Assembly: GCF_900106675.1 (NCBI RefSeq)
Contig: NZ_FNOB01000005.1
Span: forward strand, 62,001-126,000
DNA length: 64,000 nucleotides
Direction of reading: 5' to 3'
From: Allgaiera indica
GTDB taxonomy: Bacteria > Pseudomonadota > Alphaproteobacteria > Rhodobacterales > Rhodobacteraceae
Shown here: positions 47,043 to 56,219 of the stretch, in pieces
How positions within the stretch are numbered: the first letter of the stretch is position 1
How the letters are laid out: each line of letters opens with the position of its first letter
Position numbers and translations under genes: made by a program
The notes under the pieces: generated by a model
What the model saw: only the letters and a program-made list of their open reading frames with translations
The model's database searches: none
Told to the model about the DNA's origin: nothing

Positions 47043-47663
47043 TCAGGCCAGGGCCGCGGACAATTCCCTGAGCGCGGCCAGAGGATCTTCGGCGCGCCAG
47101 ATCTCTTCGCCCAAGGCAAAGAAATCGGTGACCGGTGCCAGCGCCGCGACGCGTTCCGGCGTCAGCGCGCCTTCGGCCACGACCGGCACCTCGATCATCT
47201 CGGACCACCAGGCGAACAGATCGTCCGGGGCCTGGCTGCCGTCGCCCAGGGGCGAGGCGCCGACCGGCCCGAAGGAGACATAATCGGCCCCCGCCTCGCC
47301 CGCGTTAATGCCGTCATGGCGCGAGGCACCGCAGAAGGCGCCGACGATGGCGTCCTCTCCCAGTTCCTTGCGCGCCTTGCGCACCGAGCGCGCCCCGTCG
47401 GGCAGATGCACCCCGTCGAGGCCGTGGCGCGCCGCCAGCAGGAAATGCCGGTCGATCACCAGCGCCACGTCGCGGGCATGGGCGACGGCGCGGACGGCAT
47501 CGGCGGCGCGGCCAAGCTCTTGCTCGTCGCCAGTCGCAAGCGAAAGCCGGACGCAGGCGATCTCGGCCCCGTCAAGGACGCGGGCCAGGCGGTCGGGGAA
47601 GTCTACCAGCGACGGCGCCGGCGGGGTGATCAGGTAAAGCTGCGGGCGATCGGGATCGGCCAT
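47043..47663 (-). CDS. Thiamine phosphate synthase-like protein (ThiE/TenI family)
   Basis: A 206-residue TIM-barrel protein of the ThiE/TenI superfamily: LYLITPPAP at the start, VIDRHFLLAARHGLDGVHLPDG and ADYVSFGPVGAS. In place of the second-half GASVGGP-type loop it has DDLFAWWSEMIEVPVVAEGALTPER. Whether it makes thiamine phosphate or has another role is unclear, as other thiamine genes are absent. The ATG at 47663 has AAAGAGG upstream. Confidence 0.85.
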   Translation of the reverse strand: MADPDRPQLYLITPPAPSLVDFPDRLARVLDGAEIACVRLSLATGDEQELGRAADAVRAVAHARDVALVIDRHFLLAARHGLDGVHLPDGARSVRKARKELGEDAIVGAFCGASRHDGINAGEAGADYVSFGPVGASPLGDGSQAPDDLFAWWSEMIEVPVVAEGALTPERVAALAPVTDFFALGEEIWRAEDPLAALRELSAALA

Positions 47664-47766
47664 GGAAAACCTCTTTCCGGGATTCCCGCCCCTTACCGGG
47701 TTTTGCCGCGCTTGGCTACCGGCGGCGTCACCGCGGCGCGGGGCCGCCGCCGGCCGGATCACGCCC

Positions 47767-48027
47767 CTAGTGGTCGCGCAGCGCCGCGATCAGTTCGTCC
47801 TTGCGCATATGCGAGCGCCCCTTGATCCCGATCTCCCGTGCCCGGGAATAAAGCGCGTCCCTGGTCCATTGCTCATAGGGGGGCTGCTTGCCGCCCTTGT
47901 GCGACGGGTGCATGTCCGGGTTGGCCTTGGCATTGGCGATCCGGGCGGCCTTTTCCTTGGAATAGCCGCGCTCCCGCAGGTCTCCGTACAGCTTGTCGTC
48001 CTTGATGCTGGGCCCGTGGTCGACCAT
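47767..48027 (-). CDS. DUF7218-like protein with a SAP/Rho-N-like segment
   Basis: An 86-residue basic protein starting MVDHGPSIKDDKLYGDLRERGYSKEKAARIAN and ending in a SAP-like helix pair (TRDALYSRAREIGIKGRSHMRKDELIAALRDH), a typical nucleic acid-binding motif. Proteins of this shape are widespread in proteobacteria without known function. GGGAGAAAGG precedes the start. Divergent from prfC. Confidence 0.75.
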   Translation of the reverse strand: MVDHGPSIKDDKLYGDLRERGYSKEKAARIANAKANPDMHPSHKGGKQPPYEQWTRDALYSRAREIGIKGRSHMRKDELIAALRDH

Positions 48028-48131
48028 GGCCTTTCTCCCTTGTCGCTGATCCGGGGTCTTGGGGAAAACCCTCGACCACGGCCCCCGGTTCCCCATGGAC
48101 AGCCGCCCCGGCTGGCCTTATGAGGCGGCCC

Positions 48132-49745
48132 ATGCTCGACACCAACCGCCCCGCCCTGCCCCCGGAAATCGGCCGCCGCCGGACCTTTGCGATCATCTCG
48201 CATCCCGATGCCGGCAAGACCACCCTGACCGAGAAGTTCCTGCTGTATGGTGGCGCGATCCAGATGGCCGGCCAGGTCCGCGCCAAGGGCGAGGCCCGGC
48301 GCACGCGCTCTGACTTCATGAAGCTGGAGCAGGACCGCGGCATCTCGGTCTCGGCCTCGGCTATGTCGTTCGACTATCATTCCGGCCAGCGCGATTTCCG
48401 CTTCAACCTGGTGGACACGCCCGGCCACTCGGACTTCTCCGAGGACACCTACCGCACGCTGACCGCGGTGGACGCGGCGATCATGGTGATCGACGGCGCC
48501 AAGGGGGTGGAAAGCCAGACGCGGAAGCTGTTCGAGGTCTGCCGGCTGCGCGATCTGCCGATCCTGACCTTCTGCAACAAGATGGACCGCGAAAGCCGCG
48601 ACACCTTCGAGATCATCGACGAGATCCAGGAGAACCTGGCGATCGACGTCTCTCCGGCATCCTGGCCGATCGGGGTGGGGCGCGAGTTCCTGGGTTGCTA
48701 CGACATGCTGCGCAACCGGCTGGAACTGATGGACCGGGCCGACCGCAACAAGGTGGCGGAATCGATCAAGATCGAGGGGCTCGATGACCCCAAGCTTGCC
48801 GATCACGTCCCCGCAGATCTGCTGGCACGCTTGCGCGAAGAGGTCGAGATGGCGCGCGAACTGCTGCCCGCCTTCAACGCGCAAAGCTTCCTGGAAGGCC
48901 ATCTGACACCGATCTGGTTCGGCTCGGCGATCAATTCCTTCGGGGTGAAGGAATTGATGGACGGGCTGGCGAATTACGGCCCGCCCCCCCAGATCCAGAA
49001 GACGGACAGCCGCCAGATCGCGCCCGAGGAAGACAAGGTCACCGGCTTCGTGTTCAAGGTGCAGGCCAACATGGACCCAAAGCACCGCGACCGGGTGGCC
49101 TTCGTGCGCCTCGCCTCGGGGCATTTCCAGCGCGGCATGAAGCTTTTGCATGTGCGGTCGAAAAAGCCGATGGCGGTGTCGAACCCGGTGCTGTTCCTGG
49201 CCGCCGACCGGGAATTGGCCGAAGAGGCCTGGGCCGGCGATATCATCGGCATTCCGAACCACGGGCAGTTGCGCATCGGCGACGCCCTGACCGAGGGCGA
49301 GGCGCTGCGCTTCACCGGCATCCCCAGCTTCGCGCCGGAACTGTTGCAGGGCATCCGCGCGACCGATCCGATGAAGGCCAAGCATCTGGAAAAGGCGCTG
49401 ATGCAATTCGCCGAGGAAGGTGCCGCCAAGGTATTCAAGCCGATGATCGGCTCGGGCTTCATCGTCGGCGTGGTGGGGGCGCTGCAATTCGACGTTCTGG
49501 CCAGCCGGATCGAGCAGGAATATTCCCTGCCGGTGCGCTTCGAGGCGTCACAATTCACCTCGGCCCGCTGGGTCACCGGGCCGAAGGCCGAGCTGGAGAA
49601 GTTCATCAACGTGAACAAGGGCCATCTGGCGACCGACCATGACGGCGACAGCGTCTACCTGACCCGCCTGCAATGGGATATCGACCGGATCGAGCGCGAT
49701 TATCCCGACCTGAAGCTGAGCGCGACCAAGGAGATGATGGTCTAG
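48132..49745 (+). CDS. prfC: Peptide chain release factor 3
   Basis: The 537-residue translational GTPase recycles RF1/RF2 after termination. G-domain motifs are HPDAGKTTLTEK (P-loop), the switch region DRGISVSASAM, DTPGHSDFSED and NKMDRESRD. Residues after 300 match RF3 domain II/III rather than EF-G. The ATG at 48132 is preferred over one at 48120 since GAGG sits about 7 bases upstream and the start MLDTNRP fits. Confidence 0.95.
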   Translation: MLDTNRPALPPEIGRRRTFAIISHPDAGKTTLTEKFLLYGGAIQMAGQVRAKGEARRTRSDFMKLEQDRGISVSASAMSFDYHSGQRDFRFNLVDTPGHSDFSEDTYRTLTAVDAAIMVIDGAKGVESQTRKLFEVCRLRDLPILTFCNKMDRESRDTFEIIDEIQENLAIDVSPASWPIGVGREFLGCYDMLRNRLELMDRADRNKVAESIKIEGLDDPKLADHVPADLLARLREEVEMARELLPAFNAQSFLEGHLTPIWFGSAINSFGVKELMDGLANYGPPPQIQKTDSRQIAPEEDKVTGFVFKVQANMDPKHRDRVAFVRLASGHFQRGMKLLHVRSKKPMAVSNPVLFLAADRELAEEAWAGDIIGIPNHGQLRIGDALTEGEALRFTGIPSFAPELLQGIRATDPMKAKHLEKALMQFAEEGAAKVFKPMIGSGFIVGVVGALQFDVLASRIEQEYSLPVRFEASQFTSARWVTGPKAELEKFINVNKGHLATDHDGDSVYLTRLQWDIDRIERDYPDLKLSATKEMMV

Positions 49746-49826
49746 CGCCGCCCCTTTCCCCCCGCGCGCCCTTTTCTTGTGTCCCCATCCGGCCCATGTT
49801 CGGCGCGGGCGGCAAGGGAGGACATC

Positions 49827-50558
49827 ATGCAGCGCGTCAGCACCTGGCTGGGCAATGCGATCGCACGATACCTGCAGGTGCCGTCGCGCGATTACGTGCC
49901 TTTCAACGTCACCCCCGCCAACCGGCTGCGCGCCGCGCTGGTGCCGGGCGACGTGCTGCTGGTCGAAGGCAATTTGCGCATCTCCCGCGCGATCAAATAT
50001 CTGACCCACTCGACCTGGTCCCATGCCGCGTTCTACACCGGCGGCCCGCCGGGGGCGGAACTGATCGAGGCCGATCTGACCGAGGGCGTGCAGCGTGTCG
50101 GCCTGTCGGAATACAGCCACCTCAACACCCGCATCTGCCGCCCCGTGCGCCTGCTGCCCGAGGACCTGGCGCGCGTGATCGACTACATGGAGGCCAGCCT
50201 GGGGCGCAGCTATGACCTCAAGAACGTGATCGACCTGGCGCGCTATCTGTTCCCCACACCGCCGGTGCCCGTGCATTTCCGGCGCCGGATGCTGGCGCTG
50301 GGGTCGGGCGATCCGACGCGGGCGATCTGCTCGACCCTGATCGCCGAGGCCTTCCAGGCGGTGCGCTACCCGATTCTGCCCGAAAAGCACTACATCACCG
50401 ACGGCGCGGCGCGGCGCGAACTGCTGCACATCCGGCACCATTCGCTGTTCACCCCGCGCGATTTCGATCTGTCGCCCTATTTCGAGGTGATCAAGCCGAC
50501 CCTCGCGCTGGGCTTCGACTACCGCCAGGTGGAATGGGATGGCGGTCCACCCGGCTAG
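49827..50558 (+). CDS. YiiX/YebB-like permuted papain-fold cysteine hydrolase
   Basis: The 243-residue protein has the circularly permuted NlpC/P60 arrangement: His66 in STWSHAAFY precedes the Cys168 in RAICSTLIAEAF, with a first strand GDVLLVEG. YiiX/YebB-like enzymes hydrolyse amide bonds in lipid- or peptide-type substrates. GGAGG before the ATG at 49827 fixes the start. It ends convergently with the aminotransferase gene: their stop codons share the same four bases CTAG (50555-50558). Confidence 0.87.
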   Translation: MQRVSTWLGNAIARYLQVPSRDYVPFNVTPANRLRAALVPGDVLLVEGNLRISRAIKYLTHSTWSHAAFYTGGPPGAELIEADLTEGVQRVGLSEYSHLNTRICRPVRLLPEDLARVIDYMEASLGRSYDLKNVIDLARYLFPTPPVPVHFRRRMLALGSGDPTRAICSTLIAEAFQAVRYPILPEKHYITDGAARRELLHIRHHSLFTPRDFDLSPYFEVIKPTLALGFDYRQVEWDGGPPG

Positions 50559-51703
50559 CGCCGCGCCGCCATGAACGCGGCCAGCCGGCGCAGGCCTTCT
50601 TCGATATCCGCCGTGGCCCGGGCATAGGAAAACCGCAAGCTGCGCGCCCCGCGCACCGGATCGAAATCCAGCCCCGGGGTGACGGCAACATCGGCCTCGC
50701 GCAGGATCTCGGCGGCGAAGGCCAGCGAATCATCGGTGAAATCCGAAACGTCCGCATAGATGTAGAAGGCCCCGTCCGGTGGCGCGATCCGGGTGAAACC
50801 GGCCTTGGGAAGCCCCGCCAGCATCAGCGCGCGATTCTTCGCATAGACGGCAAGGTTCGCCTCCAGCTCGTCGATCGATTCCAGCGCGCCCAGGGCCGCC
50901 ACCTGGCTTGCATGCGGCGGGCAGATGAACAGGTTCTGCGCCAGCCGCTCGATCCCGCGCACATGGTCCTCGGGCACCACCATCCAGCCGATGCGCCAGC
51001 CGGTCATCGAGAAATACTTGGAGAACGAGTTGATCACATAAAGATCGTCCGAAACCTCCAGCGCCGAGACCGCCCGGTCGCCGTACTGGATGCCATGATA
51101 GATCTCGTCAGAGACGAAGCTGATTCCGCGCTCGGCGCAATGGCCGATCAGCGCCCCCAGCGCCGCGCGGTCCAGCATGGTCCCCGACGGGTTGCCCGGC
51201 GAGGCGACGATCAGCCCGTCCAGCGCCCCCGCCGCCGCCAGATCGGCGGGCACCGGCTGATAGCGGTGTTGCAGGGCGGTCGGAATGCCCACCGGCTCCA
51301 GCGACAGCGCCTTCAGGATCTGCCGGTAAGAGGGATAGCCCGGCTCGCCCAGCCCCACCCGCGCGCGCGCGTCAAAGAGCGCGGTGAAGGCCAGCACGAA
51401 CCCCGCCGAGGAGCCCGAGGTGACGATCACCCGGCCGGGATCCAGATCCACCCCGTACCAGCGCGCGTAAAGCCCGGCGATGGCGGCGCGCAGTTCGGGC
51501 AGTCCCAGCGCGACCGTATAGCCCAGCGGCCCCGCTTCCATCGCCCGCGCCAGGCGCTTGCGGGCGCCCTCGGGCGCGGCAGTGCCGGGCTGGCCCACCT
51601 CCATGTGGATGATATCGCGGCCCGCGGCCTCGGCCGCGCGCGCCTGGTCCATCACGTCCATCACGATGAACGGGTCCACCGCGCCGCGCGCTGACAATTC
51701 CAT
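50555..51703 (-). CDS. PLP-dependent aminotransferase, class I/II
   Basis: The 382-residue fold-type I enzyme has the PLP lysine in NSFSKYFSMTGWRIGW and the ASPGNPSG and DEIYHGI motifs of the aspartate aminotransferase family. The substrate is not evident. Arg in LRFSYARA near the C-terminus would bind the alpha-carboxylate. The start at 51703 lies next to CGGAGGTGGCAT upstream. Downstream gene end overlaps YiiX. Confidence 0.92.
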   Translation of the reverse strand: MELSARGAVDPFIVMDVMDQARAAEAAGRDIIHMEVGQPGTAAPEGARKRLARAMEAGPLGYTVALGLPELRAAIAGLYARWYGVDLDPGRVIVTSGSSAGFVLAFTALFDARARVGLGEPGYPSYRQILKALSLEPVGIPTALQHRYQPVPADLAAAGALDGLIVASPGNPSGTMLDRAALGALIGHCAERGISFVSDEIYHGIQYGDRAVSALEVSDDLYVINSFSKYFSMTGWRIGWMVVPEDHVRGIERLAQNLFICPPHASQVAALGALESIDELEANLAVYAKNRALMLAGLPKAGFTRIAPPDGAFYIYADVSDFTDDSLAFAAEILREADVAVTPGLDFDPVRGARSLRFSYARATADIEEGLRRLAAFMAARR

Positions 51704-51770
51704 ATGCCACCTCCGTTTCGGCCGTTGTGGCGGCGCGCTCGCCGAAGGTCAACCCGGCCCCGGCGCCGCC

Positions 51771-51929
51771 GGTTTCACACCCCGCCGCCATCGTCACTCA
51801 GGGTTGCCCACGGATGCGCCATCCCGTTCTGGCGCCTTTCGCGACGGCGCGGCGATGACACCCCCGTGGGGTGTTTTCCAGCCCGAAGGCAAGGCCCTCG
51901 CGCTGCTTTCATTGTTCGACAAATACGCC
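51771..51929. repeat. Long-form dispersed repeat upstream of the DUF1344 gene
   Basis: Begins GGTTTCACACCCCGCCGCCA, as in the 53981 copy, and ends with the reverse core CTTTCATTGTTCGACAAATA at 51906-51929. A degenerate forward core lies at 51866-51890. It is the longest and most diverged copy, and its terminal half is the CATTGTTC variant seen at 17173. Confidence 0.7.
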
Positions 51930-52084
51930 GGGGGCGCAGGGGGCGGAGCCCCGGCAAGACGCTGTCTCAAACACGCGCGACTCACCGCAGATCACACCGG
52001 CGTGTAGACGCTTGATCCCTCTTTATCGGCGCCGCGATTGGAGTATGAGCAACTTTGCATCCGGGGCGTCCGGGGTGGCCCGCT

Positions 52085-52107
52085 GGTTCGGGCCGCGGGC
52101 CCGAACC
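52085..52107 (+). promoter_or_regulatory. Strong hairpin in the leader of the DUF1344 gene
   Basis: GGTTCGGGCC-gcg-GGCCCGAACC is a perfect 10-bp stem with a 3-base loop, 55 bases before the start codon. No T-run follows, so it is not a simple terminator. It may be a leader structure or an operator. Confidence 0.55.
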
Positions 52108-52161
52108 GCCACGACGGATGTGTTGCCCGCAGCCGATGGCCGGGCTTTTTGGAGCTACGCG

Positions 52162-52464
52162 ATGCGTAAAGTTCTGCTTCCCCTTGCCACGATCGCGGCC
52201 CTCGGCTTCGCCGGTGCCGCCATCGCCAAGACCGAAATCACGAAGGGCGACGTCAAGGCCTTCGACGCCAAGACCCACACGCTGACGCTTGCGGACGGGA
52301 TGAAGTTCCGTCTCAAGCAGCGCTACAAGCCGCATGCCTTCAAGGCCGGCGAGAAGGTCGAGGTGAAATGGGAGATGAAGGGCAAGACCCACGAGGCCCT
52401 GCACGTCTACGCCCTCAAATCCGCACCGATGAAGAAGAAACCGGCACCGGCGAAGAAAAGCTGA
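52162..52464 (+). CDS. Small secreted DUF1344-type protein
   Basis: A 100-residue protein with a signal peptide (MRKVLLPLATIAALGFAGAAIA) and a DUF1344-like beta-strand core (EITKGDVKAFDAKTHTLTLADGMKFRLKQ), ending in a Lys/Pro-rich tail. Such proteins are small periplasmic beta proteins of unknown role. Ribosome site GGAG. The upstream 458 bases contain a repeat and a strong hairpin; a terminator follows the gene. Confidence 0.78.
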   Translation: MRKVLLPLATIAALGFAGAAIAKTEITKGDVKAFDAKTHTLTLADGMKFRLKQRYKPHAFKAGEKVEVKWEMKGKTHEALHVYALKSAPMKKKPAPAKKS

Positions 52465-52489
52465 GACCGTTTTTCAGGGTCGCTTGCGA

Positions 52490-52516
52490 ACGGGGGCCGT
52501 TGCGCCCCCGTTTTTT
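52490..52516 (+). terminator. Rho-independent terminator after the DUF1344 gene
   Basis: ACGGGGGC-nnnnnn-GCCCCCGT stem followed by six T, 26 bases after the stop at 52464. On the other strand, few T follow, so it mainly ends the plus-strand transcript before the dipeptidase gene. Confidence 0.88.
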
Positions 52517-52537
52517 GTTGCCGTGGCCGCCGATCGG

Positions 52538-53911
52538 CTAGCCGGCGATGCGATCCAGGATGCGGGCCCAGCTGCGGATGCCGTGGTGGAAACTCGCCAG
52601 GTCGTATTTCTCGTTCGGCGAATGGATCTGGTCGTCGTCGCGGCCAAAGCCGATCAGCATCGCGTCCATCCCCAGGATCTGCTGGAAGAACCCCGCGATC
52701 GGGATCGAGCCGCCGCAGCCCACATAGGCCGCCGGCACGCCCCATTCCTCGGACAGCGCGGCGCGCGCCGCCTCGAAGGCGGGGTTGGTGATCGCCATGG
52801 TCGAGGCCGGGCTGCCCTCGGGTTCGGACCAGACCAGTTCGCAATCGGCGGGCAGTTGCGCCGAAATCCAGTCGCGGAAGGCCGACAGGATCTTTTCGGG
52901 ATCCTGGCGCGACACCAGACGGAAGCTGACCTTGGCATGCGCCTCGGCCGGCAGCACGGTCTTGAAGCCCGCGCCGGTATAGCCGCCCCAGATGCCGTTG
53001 ATCTCGGCCGTAGGGCGCGACCAGATCATTTCCAGCGGGGTGCGGCCGGCCTCGCCCGCCGGCTCGGACAGCCCGACGCCGCCCAGAAAGGCCGCATGAT
53101 CGAAGGCCAGCGCCTGCCATTGGGCGCGCACCGTGTCGGGCAATTCGTCCACATCGTCGTAAAAGCCCGGCACCTGACAGCGGCCCTGATCGTCGAACAG
53201 CCCGCCCAGGATCCGCGTCAGCACCCGGATCGGGTTCTGCGCCAGCCCGCCATACATGCCCGAATGCAGATCGCGGCTGGCGGCCTTGACGGTGAATTCC
53301 ACCTTGGCCAGACCGCGCAGCATGGTGGTGATCGCGGGGATCGCGGATTCGAACAATCCGGTGTCGCAGATCAGCGCCAGATCGGCCTTCAACTCATCCC
53401 CGTGCTCCTTCAGATAGGGGATCATCGAGGGCGAACCGCTTTCCTCCTCTCCCTCGAAGAACAGGGTCAGGTTGCCGGGCAGCGTGCCGTGGACATCCTT
53501 CCAGGCGCGGCAGGCCTCGACGAAGGTCATCAACTGGCCCTTGTCGTCCGAGGCACCGCGGGCGCGGATCACCTTGCCGTTGGGTCCGTCCTGCAATTCG
53601 GGATCGAAGGGGTCGCGGTCCCAAAGCGACAGCGGGTCGACCGGCTGCACGTCGTAATGCCCGTAGAACAGGATATGCGGCCCCGCGCCGCGGTGGTGTG
53701 CCACCACCATCGGATGGCCGGTCGTCGGACGGGCGCTGGCCTCGAACCCCAGATCGGTCAGCTCCTTCACCAGCCAGTCGGCGGCGCGGGCAGTGTCGGC
53801 CTTGTAGGCGGGATCGGTGGAAATCGACGGGATCCGCAGCAGCGCCATCAATCGCTCGACCGCCTCGGGCATGGTTTCGTCGATCCGCGCTAGCACCTTG
53901 TCGATGGGCAT
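52538..53911 (-). CDS. M20 family dipeptidase
   Basis: The 457-residue zinc peptidase of the ArgE/DapE/CPG2 family has FYGHYDVQP (metal His/Asp), EGEEESGS (catalytic Glu) and a C-terminal CGGSIPI. It is of the carnosinase/dipeptidase type and acts in the cytosol on dipeptides. The start at 53911 gives MPIDKVLARIDETMPEAVERLM. No operon partner; divergent to a secreted hypothetical across 334 bases with a repeat. Confidence 0.93.
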   Translation of the reverse strand: MPIDKVLARIDETMPEAVERLMALLRIPSISTDPAYKADTARAADWLVKELTDLGFEASARPTTGHPMVVAHHRGAGPHILFYGHYDVQPVDPLSLWDRDPFDPELQDGPNGKVIRARGASDDKGQLMTFVEACRAWKDVHGTLPGNLTLFFEGEEESGSPSMIPYLKEHGDELKADLALICDTGLFESAIPAITTMLRGLAKVEFTVKAASRDLHSGMYGGLAQNPIRVLTRILGGLFDDQGRCQVPGFYDDVDELPDTVRAQWQALAFDHAAFLGGVGLSEPAGEAGRTPLEMIWSRPTAEINGIWGGYTGAGFKTVLPAEAHAKVSFRLVSRQDPEKILSAFRDWISAQLPADCELVWSEPEGSPASTMAITNPAFEAARAALSEEWGVPAAYVGCGGSIPIAGFFQQILGMDAMLIGFGRDDDQIHSPNEKYDLASFHHGIRSWARILDRIAG

Positions 53912-54245
53912 CGAAGCCTCCTGTCAGCCTGTATCGCGCGAACCCTAGCACCGGGCGAAGCGCTGTCCAGAGGCGGCGCCGGGGGTTTCACACCCCGTCG
54001 CCATCGTCGCTCGGACCGGTGGCGCCAAATGGCGACCCAGCGGAGTACTTGCGCCAAGATGAAGGAACACAAGCCTTGACGGGGCTTCTTGCCGGCGGGG
54101 AATGGTCGGGGAGGCGCCCGTGTCGCGCGCCGGCCGGGGCAAGACGGCGCCGCGGGCCGGCCCCGGCGGGGCGCCTGCGGTCGCGGGGGGCTGTTGTTCG
54201 GGGGGCGACTCGGCCTAGACTTGTGCCAGCAAGACGGAGGGCAGC
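53912..54245. other. Divergent intergenic region, dipeptidase / DUF4189-like gene
   Basis: This 334-base gap contains the long-form dispersed repeat (53981-54065) and otherwise only GC-rich sequence in which I see no gene. Candidate promoters cannot be named with confidence. Confidence 0.4.
53981..54065 (+). repeat. Long-form dispersed repeat, forward orientation
   Basis: Starts with GGGGGTTTCACACCCCGTCG (53981 on), passes through GTCGCTCGGACC and CCAAATGGCG, and ends with the core GGAGTACTTGCGCCAAGATG plus AAGG at 54065. It is the best-preserved match to the reverse copy at 31889-31974. Confidence 0.85.
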
Positions 54246-54854
54246 ATGCGCAACGTGATCTTCACCCTGGTTCTGGCCGTCGCGGCCCCGACGGCGCAGG
54301 CCGCCCTGGCCGCGCCGCTGCACGGCCGGGCGGCCGCGAAGGCGCTTTACGCCCCCCAGGGCGCGCAGGTTCGCGTGCTGAAGGTGAAGGGGGTGACCGC
54401 GAAGGACGCCCGCATCCTGAAGCAGGTTGGCGCGATGCAGAAATACTATGGCGCGATCGCGTTTTCGCCCGGCGACGGGCTGGTCAATGCCGCCACCGTC
54501 GCCGCCGCCAATTTCCATTCCCTCGAAGCCGCCGAACGTTCCGCCCTGAAGGCCTGCGACGCGCGGCGCAGCGCCAAGGCGCCCTGCGTCGTCGCCGCCC
54601 TGATCGAGCCCAAGGGCTATCGCCCGGGCGGCGCGCTCGGTCTTTCGTCGGAAGCCACCGAAGTCTTCGATCAGGTCTACCGCAAGCAGCACGCGCCGAA
54701 GGCGATGGCGATCTCGCGGTCGACGGGGCAGTTTGGGGTGGCCCAGGGCCGTGACGCCGAACGCCGGGCGCTTGCGACCTGCCGCGCCAAGGTCGAGAAA
54801 GCTGAGAAAACGGCCGGAACACGCCCCGATTGCACAATTGTGATCGCAGATTGA
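54246..54854 (+). CDS. Secreted DUF4189-like protein upstream of hemA
   Basis: The 202-residue protein has a signal peptide (MRNVIFTLVLAVAAPTAQAAL) and two internal units resembling DUF4189: YYGAIAFSPGDGLVNAAT followed by EAAERSALKACDA, and AISRSTGQFGVAQG followed by DAERRALATC. The pattern of Cys pairs per unit suggests a disulphide-bonded periplasmic fold. I recall similar proteins being labelled 5-aminolevulinic acid synthase by proximity to hemA; the sequence has nothing in common with that enzyme. Confidence 0.72.
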   Translation: MRNVIFTLVLAVAAPTAQAALAAPLHGRAAAKALYAPQGAQVRVLKVKGVTAKDARILKQVGAMQKYYGAIAFSPGDGLVNAATVAAANFHSLEAAERSALKACDARRSAKAPCVVAALIEPKGYRPGGALGLSSEATEVFDQVYRKQHAPKAMAISRSTGQFGVAQGRDAERRALATCRAKVEKAEKTAGTRPDCTIVIAD

Positions 54855-54914
54855 CGCACATTTGCGGTCCCTTCACGCGGAAAGCGGCATTTTGTACACT
54901 GGCCAGCGCCGGAT

Positions 54915-54928
54915 TTGATGAATATCAA
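54915..54928. promoter_or_regulatory. FNR/FnrL box upstream of hemA
   Basis: TTGAT-GAAT-ATCAA, a perfect FNR-type inverted repeat, lies 62 bases before the hemA start. In Rhodobacter sphaeroides hemA is controlled by FnrL through such a site (known). It predicts oxygen-dependent ALA synthesis here. Confidence 0.9.
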
Positions 54929-54989
54929 GGCAACACGCGAAAAGGACCGATAGGCCCGCACCCAGCCGCCCAGGGCAAGGGAGATGACG

Positions 54990-56219
54990 ATGGACTATTC
55001 GAAGGCACTCGACGGGGCGTTGCAGGCCCTGCATGACGAGGGGCGCTACCGCGTCTTCATCGACATCGCCCGCGAGAAAGGCGCCTTTCCCAAGGCCTGC
55101 TGGACCCGCCCGGACGGGTCGAAGAAGGACATCACCATCTGGTGCGGCAACGATTATCTGGGCATGGGCCAGAACCCGGCCGTGCTGGCCGCGATGCACG
55201 AGGCGCTGGATGCGACCGGCGCCGGATCGGGCGGGACGCGCAACATCTCGGGAACCACGATCTATCACAAGCGGCTGGAGGCGGAACTGTCCGACCTGCA
55301 CGGCAAGGAGGCCGCGCTGGTGTTCTCGTCGGCCTATATCGCCAATGACGCGACGCTATCGACCCTGCCGAAGCTGTTCCCCGGGCTGATCATCTATTCG
55401 GACGCGCTCAACCATGCCTCGATGATCGAGGGCATCCGGCGCAACGGCGGCGCCAAGCGGATCTTCAAGCACAACGACATCGCCGATCTGCGCGCCAAGC
55501 TGGAAGCCGACGACCCGGCGGCGCCGAAGCTGATCGCCTTCGAATCGATCTATTCGATGGATGGCGATTTCGGCCCCATCGAGGCAATCTTGGATCTGGC
55601 CCGGGAATTCGGCGCCCTGACCTATATCGACGAGGTCCACGCCGTCGGCATGTACGGCCCCCGCGGCGCCGGCGTGGCCGAACGCGACGGGCTGATGGGC
55701 CGGATCGACATCATCAACGGCACCCTGGGCAAAGCCTTTGGCGTGTTCGGCGGCTATATCGCGGCCAGCGCGAAAATGGTCGATGCGATAAGGTCCTACG
55801 CGCCTGGTTTCATCTTCACGACCTCGCTGCCGCCGGCCGTCGCCGCGGGGGCCGCGGCCTCGATCGCCTTCCTGAAATCGGCAGAGGGCCAGAAACTGCG
55901 CGATGCCCAGCAATTGCATGCCAAGATCCTGAAGACACGGCTTCGGGCATTGGGCATGCCGACCATCGACCACGGCAGCCACATCGTGCCGGTGCATGTC
56001 GGAGACCCGGTACATTGCAAGCAATTGTCCGATCTTCTGCTTGAGGAATTCGGCATCTACGTCCAGCCGATCAACTTCCCCACCGTGCCGCGCGGAACCG
56101 AACGGCTGCGCTTTACCCCCTCGCCGGTGCATAACCCCGGCGAGATCGACCACCTGGTGCGCGCGATGGACGCGCTCTGGGCCCGCTGTGCGCTAAATCG
56201 CGCCGACATGACCGCCTAA
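54990..56219 (+). CDS. hemA: 5-aminolevulinate synthase
   Basis: The 409-residue PLP enzyme condenses glycine and succinyl-CoA to 5-aminolevulinate, the first step of tetrapyrrole synthesis in alphaproteobacteria. [39 protein letters not shown] and the Schiff-base Lys248 in NGTLGKAFG match Rhodobacter HemA along the whole length. [11 protein letters not shown] at 54990 is the family start; the alternative ATG at 54984 is two codons upstream. An FNR box precedes it. Divergence within a few loops only. Confidence 0.98.
   Translation: MDYSKALDGALQALHDEGRYRVFIDIAREKGAFPKACWTRPDGSKKDITIWCGNDYLGMGQNPAVLAAMHEALDATGAGSGGTRNISGTTIYHKRLEAELSDLHGKEAALVFSSAYIANDATLSTLPKLFPGLIIYSDALNHASMIEGIRRNGGAKRIFKHNDIADLRAKLEADDPAAPKLIAFESIYSMDGDFGPIEAILDLAREFGALTYIDEVHAVGMYGPRGAGVAERDGLMGRIDIINGTLGKAFGVFGGYIAASAKMVDAIRSYAPGFIFTTSLPPAVAAGAAASIAFLKSAEGQKLRDAQQLHAKILKTRLRALGMPTIDHGSHIVPVHVGDPVHCKQLSDLLLEEFGIYVQPINFPTVPRGTERLRFTPSPVHNPGEIDHLVRAMDALWARCALNRADMTA

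Noticed and set aside
47790-49487. 565-codon frame antisense to prfC
   Set aside because: prfC has all GTPase motifs on the plus strand; the antisense protein has none.
52484-53893. 469-codon frame antisense to the M20 dipeptidase
   Set aside because: Shadow frame; no homology pattern.
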